Shown in pieces: positions 36,719-46,262 of a stretch of 64,000 nt of DNA. A model generated the notes under the pieces. It was not told the DNA's origin and ran no database searches. It saw only the letters and a program-made list of their open reading frames with translations. The stretch spans positions 1-64,000 of the forward strand of contig NZ_JABMJK010000024.1 of assembly GCF_013376005.1 (NCBI RefSeq). The letters are read 5' to 3'. Within the stretch, counting starts at the first letter, position 1. Each line of letters starts with the position of its first letter. This DNA is from Duganella sp. SG902. GTDB taxonomy: Bacteria; Pseudomonadota; Gammaproteobacteria; Burkholderiales; Burkholderiaceae_D. Both the position numbers and the translations under genes were made by a program.

Positions 36719-37788
36719 GCCTGCTCCTTGCGTACCAATCCCGCGAGGCCGCGCGGCAGGTAGCGCGTCACCAGGATAAAGATTAAACCGAGGGCGAACA
36801 GCCACAGGTTGGGGAAGGCGCCGGTGAACCAGCTTTTCAGGCCATTCACCGAGAACGCGCCGATCACAGGACCGAGCAGCGTGCCGCGACCGCCCACCGC
36901 CGCCCAGATCACCATTTCGATCGAATTGGCCGGCGACATTTCGGATGGATTGATGATGCCCACCTGCGGCACGTACAGCGCGCCGGCGATCCCGCACAGC
37001 ACCGCCGACAGCGTCCACACAAAGAGCTTGAACCACAGCGGGTTGTAACCGATGAACATCAGCCGCGATTCGGAATCGCGCACCGCTTGCAGCACGCGTC
37101 CCAGCTTGGACTTGACGATCCAGCGGCACAGCAACAGCGCGCCCACCAGCGCTGCCAGCGTGACCAGGTACAGCGTGGCCTTGGTGCCCGGCGCGCTGAT
37201 GGAGTAACCCAGGATGCGCTTGAAATCGGTGAAGCCGTTGTTCCCGCCAAAGCCAGTGTTATTGCGGAAGAACAGCAGCATGAAGGCGTAGGTCATGGCC
37301 TGCGTGATGATCGAGAAGTACACGCCCTTGATGCGCGAGCGGAAGGCGAAGAAGCCGAACACGAAGGCCAGCACACCCGGCACCAGCACCACCAGCGCCA
37401 ACGCCACCCAGAAGCTGTCGGTGCCGCTCCAGTACCACGGATAGGCCTTCCAGTCGAGGAACACCATGAAGTCCGGCAGGTCGCTCTGGTACACGCCATC
37501 CCGCCCGATGGAGCGCATCAGGTACATGCCATGCGCGTAGGCGCCCAGCGCGAAGAACACGCCGTGGCCCAGCGACAGGATGCCGGCGTAGCCCCACACC
37601 ATGTCCAGCGCCAGCGCGGCCAGCGCGTAGCACATGAATTTGCCGATCAGGCTCACCATGTAGCTGGGCACGTGCAGCGGATGGCCGTCAGCGAAGACTA
37701 GATTCAACAGCGGCAGCGCCGCCAGCAACGCGGTGGCGGCAACGATGCCAGTCCACGCGCGGCGCGAAAACAGGGATGGATGGTTCAT
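36715..37788 (-). CDS. urtC: Urea ABC transporter permease UrtC
   Basis: This 357-residue permease of the LivM family has about ten membrane helices, with the conserved VWGYAGILSLGHGVFFALGA and RVLQAVRDSESRLMFIGYN (the loop that contacts the ATPases). It overlaps both urtB and urtD by four bases, showing a translationally coupled operon. Confidence 0.94.
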   Translation of the reverse strand: MNHPSLFSRRAWTGIVAATALLAALPLLNLVFADGHPLHVPSYMVSLIGKFMCYALAALALDMVWGYAGILSLGHGVFFALGAYAHGMYLMRSIGRDGVYQSDLPDFMVFLDWKAYPWYWSGTDSFWVALALVVLVPGVLAFVFGFFAFRSRIKGVYFSIITQAMTYAFMLLFFRNNTGFGGNNGFTDFKRILGYSISAPGTKATLYLVTLAALVGALLLCRWIVKSKLGRVLQAVRDSESRLMFIGYNPLWFKLFVWTLSAVLCGIAGALYVPQVGIINPSEMSPANSIEMVIWAAVGGRGTLLGPVIGAFSVNGLKSWFTGAFPNLWLFALGLIFILVTRYLPRGLAGLVRKEQA

Positions 37789-39356
37789 TCAGCGCTCCTG
37801 CCTTTCATGGCGAACAGGCCTTGCGGACGTTTCTGGATAAAGATGATGATGAAGATCAGGATGGCGATCTTGGCCAGCACGGCGCCGGCGAACGGCTCAA
37901 GGAACTTGTTTGCCTCCCCCAGCCCCAGCGCGGCGATCACGGTGCCCGCCAGTTGGCCGACGCCGCCCAGCACCACCACCATGAACGAGTCTACGATGTA
38001 GCCCTGGCCGAGATCCGGCCCCACATTCCCCAGCTGCGACAGGGCCACGCCGCCCAGCCCCGCGATGCCGGAGCCCAGGCCAAAGGTCATCATGTCGATC
38101 TTGGCGCTGGAGACGCCCACGCAGCCGGCCATGCGGCGGTTCTGCATCACGGCGCGCACGAACAGGCCGAGACGGGTCTTGTTCAGGATCAGCCACACGC
38201 CAGCGACCACCAGCGCGGCGAACACGATGATGACGATGCGGTTATAGGCCAGTACCAGCGAGCCAAGCACCGTGATCCCGCCCGACATCCAGGCTGGATT
38301 GGCGACCTCCACGTTTTGCGCGCCAAAGATGGTGCGCACAGCCTGCATCAATATCAGGCTGATGCCCCAGGTGGCCAGCAGCGTCTCCAGCGGACGGCCG
38401 TAGAGCCAGCGGATCACGGTGCGTTCCAGCGCGATGCCCACGGCGGCGGTGACGATGAAGGCGGCCGGCAGCGCGGCGGCCAGATACCAGTCCAGCGCGT
38501 CCGGCGCCCAGCGGCGGAAGGCCAGTTGGCACAGATATGTGGTGTAGGCCCCGATCATCAGCAATTCGCCGTGTGCCATGTTGATGATGCCCATCAGGCC
38601 GAAGGTGATGGCAAGGCCCAGCGCCGCCAGCAGCAGCACGCTGGCCAGTGACACGCCGTAAAAGACGTTGCCGATGAATTCAGTGCGCGCCAGGCGGCTG
38701 TCCAGCGCCTGCAGGGTTTGCGCGGCGGCCACGCGCACGCTGGCGTCGGGATCTTCCTTGAGCATGGATTGCAGTTGCGGCCGCAGATTGGCGTTGCTGC
38801 TGCCGGCCAGCGCCTCCACCGCGCCACGGCGCTTGGCGGCGTCGGTCGACTGCAGGTTGGCCGTCGCGGCGACCAGGCGCAGCAAGCCGCGGACCTCGGC
38901 GTCGGTTTCCTTGCCCAGCGCTTTTTCGATCAGGGGCGCCTGCGCCAGCGTGACGCTTTTCTGCAGGTCGGTGGCGGCGGCCAGGCGCTGCGCACGGTCG
39001 GGCGAGAACATCTTGAGCGCGGACAGCGCCTCCTCGATGGCGCCGCGCAGGCGGTTGTTGATCATCACGCCGTCTAGCCCCTCCGGCAGCGGGCCGCTGG
39101 CGCCGGTGGCCGCATCGGTGGCCTTGTCGTCGGCGACGATATACAGCTTGCCGTCCGGCGTGGCGTAGACGTCGCCGTTTTGCAGGGCGCTCAGCAGATG
39201 CGTCGCCTCGTCGGTGGCGAGCGCGCCGATGTTGGCGATGGCTTGAACGCGCGCGTCCGGATCGTCGCCGGCCAGCGGCGCCAGCACGGCGGGATCGATC
39301 GCCGCACGCGCAAAGCCTGCGAACAGCAGGCATGCAAGGAGCAGGAGTTTTTTCAA
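37785..39356 (-). CDS. urtB: Urea ABC transporter permease UrtB (long form)
   Basis: UrtB is the LivH-type permease partner of UrtC. At 523 residues it is far longer than LivH because it carries a signal peptide and a periplasmic helical domain of about 200 residues (DPDARVQAIANIGALATDEA, HEAT-like) before the membrane domain. This extension is characteristic of UrtB and supports urea rather than amino acid transport. The membrane part has GLMGIINMAHGELLMIGAY and the GSGIAGLGGVAL region. A palindromic repeat lies between it and urtA. Confidence 0.94.
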   Translation of the reverse strand: MKKLLLLACLLFAGFARAAIDPAVLAPLAGDDPDARVQAIANIGALATDEATHLLSALQNGDVYATPDGKLYIVADDKATDAATGASGPLPEGLDGVMINNRLRGAIEEALSALKMFSPDRAQRLAAATDLQKSVTLAQAPLIEKALGKETDAEVRGLLRLVAATANLQSTDAAKRRGAVEALAGSSNANLRPQLQSMLKEDPDASVRVAAAQTLQALDSRLARTEFIGNVFYGVSLASVLLLAALGLAITFGLMGIINMAHGELLMIGAYTTYLCQLAFRRWAPDALDWYLAAALPAAFIVTAAVGIALERTVIRWLYGRPLETLLATWGISLILMQAVRTIFGAQNVEVANPAWMSGGITVLGSLVLAYNRIVIIVFAALVVAGVWLILNKTRLGLFVRAVMQNRRMAGCVGVSSAKIDMMTFGLGSGIAGLGGVALSQLGNVGPDLGQGYIVDSFMVVVLGGVGQLAGTVIAALGLGEANKFLEPFAGAVLAKIAILIFIIIFIQKRPQGLFAMKGRSAE

Positions 39357-39391
39357 GATGCGGATTCCTTAGGTGATACGTGTTCCGGTTC

Positions 39392-39460
39392 GCTCAGCAT
39401 GGGCTCCCGCCTGCGCGGGAGCGACGCCTGCCGTCATTCCCGCGCAGGCGGGAATCCATG
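39392..39460. repeat. Dispersed palindromic repeat between urtA and urtB
   Basis: Two hairpins lie side by side: CTCCCGCCTGCGCGGGAG (39403-39421) and ATTCCCGCGCAGGCGGGAAT (39436-39455). Both match arms of the repeat at 13423-13502, but the two halves are joined in the opposite order. The element fills the urtA-urtB gap in the middle of the operon. Confidence 0.85.
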
Positions 39461-39475
39461 CCGACGTCGTGCCGC

Positions 39476-40732
39476 TTACAGCTTCTGCTTGCCCTCGTTA
39501 CCCGGGATGTACGGGCTCCATGGATTGGCGCGCACCGGACCAGGCGTCTTCCACACCACGTTGAACTGGCCGTCCGGACGGATCTCGCCAATGAACACCG
39601 GCTTGTGCAGGTGGTGATTGGTCGGGTCCATGGTCAGCGTGAAGCCCGACGGCGCCTTGAAGGTCTGGCCGCCCATCGCCGCGATCACCTTGTCGGTATC
39701 GGTCGACTTGGCCTTCTCCACCGCCTGCGCCCACATGTGGATGCCGACGTAGGTCGCTTCCATCGGGTCGTTGGTCACCACCGTGTTCGCGTTCGGCAGT
39801 TTCTTGGCGACGGCGTAGGCCTTCCACTTCTTGATGAAGTCCGCGTTCACCGGGTTCTTGATCGACTCAAAGTAGTTCCAGGCCGCCAGGTGGCCCAGCA
39901 GCGGCTTGGTGTCGACGCCGCGCAGTTCCTCCTCGCCCACCGAGAACGCCACCACCGGCACGTCGGTCGCCTTCAGGCCGGCGTTGCCCAGCTCCTTGTA
40001 GAACGGCACGTTGGAATCGCCATTGATGGTGGAGATCACCGCCGTCTTGCCGCCGGCCGCGAACTTCTTGATGTTGGCGACGATGGTCTGGTAGTCCGAG
40101 TGGCCGAACGGGGTGTAGACCTCGTCGATATCGCTGTCCTTCACGCCTTTGCTCTTCAGGAAGGCGCGCAGGATCTTGTTGGTGGTGCGTGGATAGACGT
40201 AGTCGGTACCCAGCAGCACGAAGCGCTTGGCGCTGCCGCCCTCCTTGCTCATCAGGTACTCGACCGCCGGAATCGCCTGCTGGTTGGGCGCGGCGCCGGT
40301 GTAGAACACGTTCTTCTCCAGTTCCTCGCCCTCGTACTGCACCGGGTAGAACAGCAGCGAGTTCAGTTCCTTAAACACCGGCAGCACCGATTTGCGCGAC
40401 ACCGAGGTCCAGCAGCCGAATACCACCGACACCTTGTCCTGGGCGATCAGGCCGCGCGCCTTTTCCGCGAACAGCGGCCAGTTGGAAGCGGGATCCACCA
40501 CCACCGGCTCCAGCTTCTTGCCCAACACGCCACCCTTGGCGTTGATTTCATCGATGGTCATCAGGGCCACGTCCTTGAGCGACGTTTCCGAGATCGCCAT
40601 GGTGCCGGACAGCGAATGCAGGATGCCGACCTTGATGGTGTCCGCGGCATAGGCGTGCGCGCCAGCGGCCATCAGGACGGAAGCGGCGGCGATGCGGCTC
40701 AGGGTGCCGATAAAGTTACGACGATTTTGCAT
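39476..40732 (-). CDS. urtA: Urea ABC transporter substrate-binding protein UrtA
   Basis: UrtA captures urea in the periplasm. The 418-residue protein has a signal sequence with a twin arginine (NRRNFIGTL, then a hydrophobic stretch to AHAYAA), so Tat export is possible. The mature part is a periplasmic-binding fold with GILHSLSGTMAISE, FGCWTSVSRKSVLP, FYPVQYEGEE and TGAAPNQQAIPAVEYL, all typical of UrtA. It follows the porin gene by 22 bases, so the two are probably one transcript. Confidence 0.95.
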   Translation of the reverse strand: MQNRRNFIGTLSRIAAASVLMAAGAHAYAADTIKVGILHSLSGTMAISETSLKDVALMTIDEINAKGGVLGKKLEPVVVDPASNWPLFAEKARGLIAQDKVSVVFGCWTSVSRKSVLPVFKELNSLLFYPVQYEGEELEKNVFYTGAAPNQQAIPAVEYLMSKEGGSAKRFVLLGTDYVYPRTTNKILRAFLKSKGVKDSDIDEVYTPFGHSDYQTIVANIKKFAAGGKTAVISTINGDSNVPFYKELGNAGLKATDVPVVAFSVGEEELRGVDTKPLLGHLAAWNYFESIKNPVNADFIKKWKAYAVAKKLPNANTVVTNDPMEATYVGIHMWAQAVEKAKSTDTDKVIAAMGGQTFKAPSGFTLTMDPTNHHLHKPVFIGEIRPDGQFNVVWKTPGPVRANPWSPYIPGNEGKQKL

Positions 40733-40754
40733 GAATGAGCTCCGTGGTGGTTAA

Positions 40755-41867
40755 TCAGTATTGAAGTTGCAGGGCGATCGAGAACTTGTCGTTGTCCGCC
40801 ACGCCGGTGATCTTGGTCTTCGAGTACACGGCGCTGATCTGCGCGTTGTAGCCGTCGATGATGTAGTTGGTGCCGACGTCGAACTGTTTGGTGTCGATGT
40901 TGGTGTCGGCGGCGAACTTCTGCCAGCGTACAAACGGTTGGAACTTGCCCCATCCGGCCTTCTCTTCGAAGATGTAGGAGGCGCCGGCCGAATAAGCCTT
41001 GCCCTGCTCGGATTTGATGATGTCGTCGGTGTCGTACTTGTACCAGGCCGCTTCCACCGCGAACGCGCCGGCGCCCTTGATGCGCTTCTCCAGCAGGAAG
41101 TCGACGTTGTAGGAGCTGTAGTCGCCCACCTTGCCCAAGGTGAGGATGCCGTCTTTCTGCGAGCGGCCCGCCACGCCGATGGCGAGGATGTCGGCGCCGC
41201 CCAGGTAGTTGCCGGTGCCGTAGTAGCCCGGCTCCGGATCCCAGAAGTCGTACTGGATGCGGCCCGCGTACATCAGCGCGTCGTCGGCCTTGATGCCGGC
41301 GGCCTTGGCCTGGTTCTGCGTCAGCGAACCGATGCCGAAGGTGTGGCCCTCGAAGGCGCCGAACGAGTAGCCAAGGCGGCCACCGTCGCCCACGTTGCCC
41401 CACACGACCACGCCATCGTCACGGCCGCGGAAAATGCCGCCGTTGTAGCCGTAGCGCGAGGCCACGCCGGCCCAGTAGCCGCCGCCCAGCGAGTAGTAAG
41501 GACCGGCCATGTTGGCGCGGTCGGATGGCGACAGCAAGCGGCCGGCCCAGATATTCAGCTCGGGCGAGATGGCGAACTGGCCGGCGGCGTCCAGCACGCG
41601 GATTTGCTCGCCGTCCCATTCGGTGTTGAACATGCCCTTGATGTTCTTGTTGAGCGAGGCGCCGAAGAACAGGCGGCCGCTGTCGAGGTTAAAGTCGTTG
41701 GAGCGGCCGCCGTCCGGCGCGCCATTCTCCGCGCTGGTGTAACTCTCGCGCAGGCCGAAACCGACGCTGACCGACTTATCCTCGCCGAAGTTGACCGTCG
41801 CACCGGCGAACGCATTGCCCATCGCCGTCGCCACCGCTGTGGCCAACAACACCTTTTTTACCCCCAT
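40755..41867 (-). CDS. Outer-membrane porin leading the urt operon
   Basis: This 370-residue protein has a signal peptide (MGVKKVLLATAVATAMGNAFA) and a 16-strand barrel pattern of alternating residues ending in an aromatic (LQLQY). GGGAGAG sits just before the ATG. It is the first gene of the urt unit, which suggests that it lets urea or short amides cross the outer membrane, as FmdC-type porins do. The pairing is inferred from position and substrate is not shown by sequence. Confidence 0.85.
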   Translation of the reverse strand: MGVKKVLLATAVATAMGNAFAGATVNFGEDKSVSVGFGLRESYTSAENGAPDGGRSNDFNLDSGRLFFGASLNKNIKGMFNTEWDGEQIRVLDAAGQFAISPELNIWAGRLLSPSDRANMAGPYYSLGGGYWAGVASRYGYNGGIFRGRDDGVVVWGNVGDGGRLGYSFGAFEGHTFGIGSLTQNQAKAAGIKADDALMYAGRIQYDFWDPEPGYYGTGNYLGGADILAIGVAGRSQKDGILTLGKVGDYSSYNVDFLLEKRIKGAGAFAVEAAWYKYDTDDIIKSEQGKAYSAGASYIFEEKAGWGKFQPFVRWQKFAADTNIDTKQFDVGTNYIIDGYNAQISAVYSKTKITGVADNDKFSIALQLQY

Positions 41868-41986
41868 CTTGCTCTCCCGTCTGGTTTTGGATGAGTCAAG
41901 ATTAACCAGCCGACAATCCGCTGGACATACGTTGAATGACGTAGTGGTAAAGGTGGCACAATACGCACTTTGCCCGGAGCACCGCC

Positions 41987-42214
41987 ATGACCATATTTGC
42001 CGCCCCCGTTTTCGACGCCACCGTCATTTACGAAGGTAATGAACTATTCAAGGGCCAGGGCGCCGCCAGGGGCTGGGCCGAGAAGCTGGCCAAGGAGCTG
42101 GAATGCGAAATCGGCGTCGAGAAAATCGGCACCGGCTGGGCGCTGACGGGCACCGTGGACGGCCAGGCCTGCAAATGGGGCATCGTCGGTCAGCGCCTCA
42201 AGCGCATGGACTGA
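41987..42214 (+). CDS. Hypothetical small protein
   Basis: This 75-residue protein (begins MTIFAAPVFDATVIYEGNEL) is acidic to neutral with a mixed alpha/beta pattern and two Cys. I do not recognise a family. It has a GGAG ribosome-binding site about seven bases before the ATG, codon use like its neighbours, and lies divergent from the porin gene. These points support a real gene of unknown function. Confidence 0.65.
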   Translation: MTIFAAPVFDATVIYEGNELFKGQGAARGWAEKLAKELECEIGVEKIGTGWALTGTVDGQACKWGIVGQRLKRMD

Positions 42215-42307
42215 GCCGCCAGCACAAAGCGTGCGCTAGCGCACATCGTCCGCGCCCGGGTCGGCGTAGCATGCCTCGTGAACCTGACCAGCGAGGACCT
42301 AGCCAAC

Positions 42308-43429
42308 ATGAAGCGCGACCAGCACGCCGCGATATCGACCGCCGCCGGCGCCGCGCCGGCGGCGGAAAAGCAGGATGCCGCCAGCAGCGTGCCGCCGCAG
42401 GTGGCGGCCAAGCTGGCCGGCCTGCGCTACGTGCACGATGACCAGCCGGGCATCGCGCGCCGCGCGCGGGGCAAACAGTTCCGCTATCTCGACGCCGACG
42501 GCAGCGCCGTCACCGACGCGGATACGCTGGCGCGCATCAAGTCACTGGTGATCCCGCCCGCCTGGACCGACGTCTGGATCTGCAAACACCCGCTGGGGCA
42601 CCTGCAAGCCACCGGCCGCGATGCGCGCGGGCGCAAGCAGTATCGCTACCATCCCCGCTGGCGCACGCACCGCGACGAGGCCAAGTACGGCCGCATGCTC
42701 AGTTTCGGCAAGGCCCTGCCGGCGATCCGCCGCGCCGTCGACGCGGCGCTGCGGCTACCCGGGCTGCCGCGCGAGAAGGTGCTGGCCACCGTCGTCTATC
42801 TGCTGGAAGCGACCCTGATGCGGATCGGGAACGAGGCATATGCGCGCGAGAACAAGTCGTTCGGCCTGACCACGCTGCGCGAGCGCCATGTGCGGCTCAA
42901 CGGCGGCAAGGTGGAATTCCGCTTCCGCGGCAAGAGCGGCGTGCACCACGCGGTGGAAGTGCACGACCGCCGGCTGGCGCGCATCATCAACCGCATGCGC
43001 GACCTGCCGGGACAGGAGCTGTTCCAGTACGAGGACGACGACGGCAATCCGCACGCCATCGGCTCGGCCGACGTCAACGACTACCTGCAGACCATCACCG
43101 GCGCCGACTACACCGCCAAGGACTTCCGCACGTGGGCCGGCACCGTGCTGGCGGCCATGGCGCTGAGGGAATACGAAAAATACGATTCGCAGGCGCAGGC
43201 CAAAAAGAACATCGTTCAGGCCATCGAAGCGGTGGCCAAGAAACTCGGCAACACGCCGACGATCTGCCGCAAGTGCTACGTCCACCCGGCGGTGATCGAG
43301 TCCTACCTCGACGGCACCATGCTGGAAGCCCTGCGCCAGCGCGCGCGTGAAGAACTGCGGGAAGACCTGCACGCCCTCCATCCCGAGGAAGCCGCCGTGC
43401 TCGCGCTGCTGCAACACCGATTGGAGTAG
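42308..43429 (+). CDS. DNA topoisomerase IB
   Basis: This bacterial (poxvirus-type) topoisomerase IB relaxes supercoils by cutting one strand through a 3'-phosphotyrosine. The 373-residue protein has the N-terminal domain with QFRYLDADG and IPPAWTDVWIC, the catalytic core with GNEAYARENKSFGLTTLRERH and RGKSGVHH, and the active-site Tyr in CRKCYVHPAVIESYLDG. I chose the ATG at 42308 because GAGGA lies ten bases before it; a GTG at 42278 would add ten residues. These enzymes are accessory in bacteria and not essential. Confidence 0.92.
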   Translation: MKRDQHAAISTAAGAAPAAEKQDAASSVPPQVAAKLAGLRYVHDDQPGIARRARGKQFRYLDADGSAVTDADTLARIKSLVIPPAWTDVWICKHPLGHLQATGRDARGRKQYRYHPRWRTHRDEAKYGRMLSFGKALPAIRRAVDAALRLPGLPREKVLATVVYLLEATLMRIGNEAYARENKSFGLTTLRERHVRLNGGKVEFRFRGKSGVHHAVEVHDRRLARIINRMRDLPGQELFQYEDDDGNPHAIGSADVNDYLQTITGADYTAKDFRTWAGTVLAAMALREYEKYDSQAQAKKNIVQAIEAVAKKLGNTPTICRKCYVHPAVIESYLDGTMLEALRQRAREELREDLHALHPEEAAVLALLQHRLE

Positions 43430-43459
43430 AATTCAGGTTCGTAAAACGCGAGCCTGACC

Positions 43460-43873
43460 ATGCCAACAGCACTGCCCTTCCCGATCCGCAAAGAGTGCCC
43501 GCCGGGCGCCTGTGTGTGCCGGCGCGAGGAGCTGCTGGACGCCTGGGAGCGCGAAGGCGCGGACATCCGCGTGCTGCGCCTGACTCGCGAGGAAGAGAAA
43601 CGGCTGGTCGAGCGCATCGAGGCCATGACCACCTACGAGGACCTGGGCCGCATCAAGCAGCGCTTGCAGGAATTGCTCGGCATCCAGCTTACCATCACAC
43701 CCAGCGCCCATGGCGTCAGCACGGTCATGGGTTTGTCGATCAAACTGGCCGAGCAACCAGGCCTGTGCCGCCGGACGCACGAGGCTCTGCCGGCCGCCGT
43801 GCGCCGCTGCTTCCGCGAGCACCCCGAAATCGTCTACGCCCTGCTTAACTCGCGCGACCTGCTCGGCAATTAG
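43460..43873 (+). CDS. Conserved-looking hypothetical protein with N-terminal Cys motif
   Basis: This 137-residue protein starts with a cysteine motif (CPPGACVCRREELLD), then a charged helical body (EEEKRLVERIEAMTTYEDLG, RIKQRLQELLGI). The three Cys in C-x5-C-x-C could bind a metal. I do not recognise the family. It follows topoisomerase IB by 30 bases on the same strand. Its stop overlaps the end of the convergent channel gene by four bases. Confidence 0.7.
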   Translation: MPTALPFPIRKECPPGACVCRREELLDAWEREGADIRVLRLTREEEKRLVERIEAMTTYEDLGRIKQRLQELLGIQLTITPSAHGVSTVMGLSIKLAEQPGLCRRTHEALPAAVRRCFREHPEIVYALLNSRDLLGN

Positions 43874-44823
43874 CCGGGGTGCGCCAGCGCGGCGCCTGGC
43901 ATGCTGCCTTCGCGGCTGCCGTCCGGGTAGATGTCGTGGAACTTGCTGTAGTCGAGGATGCGCACATTGCCTTCCATCTTGTCGGACAGGATGTCGGCAA
44001 AATGGTGGTTGTAGTAGATGTGCTCCGCCGCATAGGTCTGGCGGGCGTGCACAAAGTCATTGAGGGTGTCGTCGGTGCCGGAGATGGCCACGGTCAGCGC
44101 CGTGCCTTCGTGCTGCAAATCCTGCTGCGTTTTGCCGTACAGCGGGCTGGATTCGTCGATCTTGTGCAGGATGGTCCAGGTCAACGCGAACACGCCGGAG
44201 TTTTCGCGCTCCAGCTTCAGGTCATAGAAGCGCGTGAACACCTGGCCTTCCAGCGTGGTTTCGCGCCGCACCAGCGAGGCGCGCACCGAGGCTTCCAGTA
44301 TCAGGTTGGCGCGCTCGTTCCCGGCCCGCAGCATCAGGGTCGGCACGCCGTTGAATGGCGTGATCACCGCGACGTTGGAGAACATGATGCGCGACGTCGG
44401 CCGCGAGAAGCGCGCGAACAGCAGCCCGGTCACCGCCGCCACCTCCACCATGCCCAGCAAGATCTCGGTCGAGGCGACCACGTGGCCATAGGTGGTGGCC
44501 GGGTTCATATAGCCATAGCCGACGGTGGCCAGCGTCTCGATCGAGAAGAACACGCAATCCGGGAAGTAGCCGGGACGGGCGTTGGAGATGGAACCCGGCA
44601 CCGCGAAGAACGCCAGGGCGAACACCAGGTTGGTGAGGAAGTACAGCGCGCCGACCAGCAGGAAGAAGCGCGGCCAGCTCACCGTCAACATCCAGTGGTA
44701 GATGTCGCCCCAGTGCCAGCGGCTCACGCCGACGCGCTTGATGCGCGAGGTGCCAAGCTGGAATTCACCGCGCACCTGTCCCACGCGCGGACGTATCGGT
44801 TGCTGCGGCGGCCGGGGCTTCAT
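43870..44823 (-). CDS. Inward-rectifier potassium channel (KirBac type)
   Basis: This 317-residue protein has an amphipathic slide helix, two membrane helices (about 47-70 and 120-145) around a pore loop with selectivity filter TVGYGYM, and a large C-terminal cytoplasmic Ig-like domain (LMLRAGNERANLILEASVR, LEGQVFTRFYDLKLER). This is the full KirBac layout. The filter TVGYGYM is the usual prokaryotic Kir form. It is the last gene after def with a four-base gap. Confidence 0.93.
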   Translation of the reverse strand: MKPRPPQQPIRPRVGQVRGEFQLGTSRIKRVGVSRWHWGDIYHWMLTVSWPRFFLLVGALYFLTNLVFALAFFAVPGSISNARPGYFPDCVFFSIETLATVGYGYMNPATTYGHVVASTEILLGMVEVAAVTGLLFARFSRPTSRIMFSNVAVITPFNGVPTLMLRAGNERANLILEASVRASLVRRETTLEGQVFTRFYDLKLERENSGVFALTWTILHKIDESSPLYGKTQQDLQHEGTALTVAISGTDDTLNDFVHARQTYAAEHIYYNHHFADILSDKMEGNVRILDYSKFHDIYPDGSREGSMPGAALAHPG

Positions 44824-44827
44824 GATG

Positions 44828-45360
44828 TCAGTCGTCGTCGTTGGGGTCGAGGCCGGGGAACATCACCTCGGTGAAGCCGAACTTGGAGAAGTCCTTGATG
44901 CGCATCGGGTACAGCTTGCCCAACAGGTGATCCACCTCGTGCTGCACCACGCGCGCATGGAAACCGTCCACCTCGCGCTTGATCGGCTGGTTGTACTGGT
45001 CCACACCTTCGTAACGCAGCTTGACGTAGCGCGGCACGCTGCCACGCATGCCGGGCACGGACAGGCAGCCTTCGAAGGCTTCCTCCATCTCTTCCGACAA
45101 TGGCGTCAGCACCGGATTGATTAATACCGTTTCCGGCACCTGCGGCGCGTCGGGATAACGCGGATTGCTCTTGAAGCCGTAGATCACCAGCTGCAGGTTG
45201 ACCCCGATCTGCGGCGCCGCCAGGCCGGCACCATTGGCCGCGTGCATGGTGTCGAACATGTCGGCGATCAGCTCGCGCATGGCCGGCGTGTCGAACTCGG
45301 TCACCGGTTCGGCCACACGCAGCAGGCGCGGATCGCCCATCTTGAGGATTTCGCGGACGG

Positions 45361-45364
<4 letters not shown>
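44828..45364 (-). CDS. def: Peptide deformylase
   Basis: Def removes the formyl group from the initiator Met. The 178-residue enzyme has all three motifs: GAGLAAPQIGV, EGCLSVPG (Cys metal ligand) and QHEVDHLLG (two His ligands and catalytic Glu). The start is the ATG overlapping the galU stop. It is not next to fmt as the main def usually is, so the genome may have a second copy. Confidence 0.95.
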
Positions 45365-46260
<896 letters not shown>

Positions 46261-46262
46261 AG

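Noticed and set aside
41951..41985. Possible sigma-54 promoter (TGGCAC...TTGC) near the porin and small gene
   Set aside because: The GG and GC elements are 15 bases apart instead of 10, so it does not fit the consensus.
43870..43873. Possible error from stop codon overlap between convergent genes (also at 28648, 35221 and 54720)
   Set aside because: Both genes in each pair have full-length family features, so these are real tight convergent ends, common in compact genomes.
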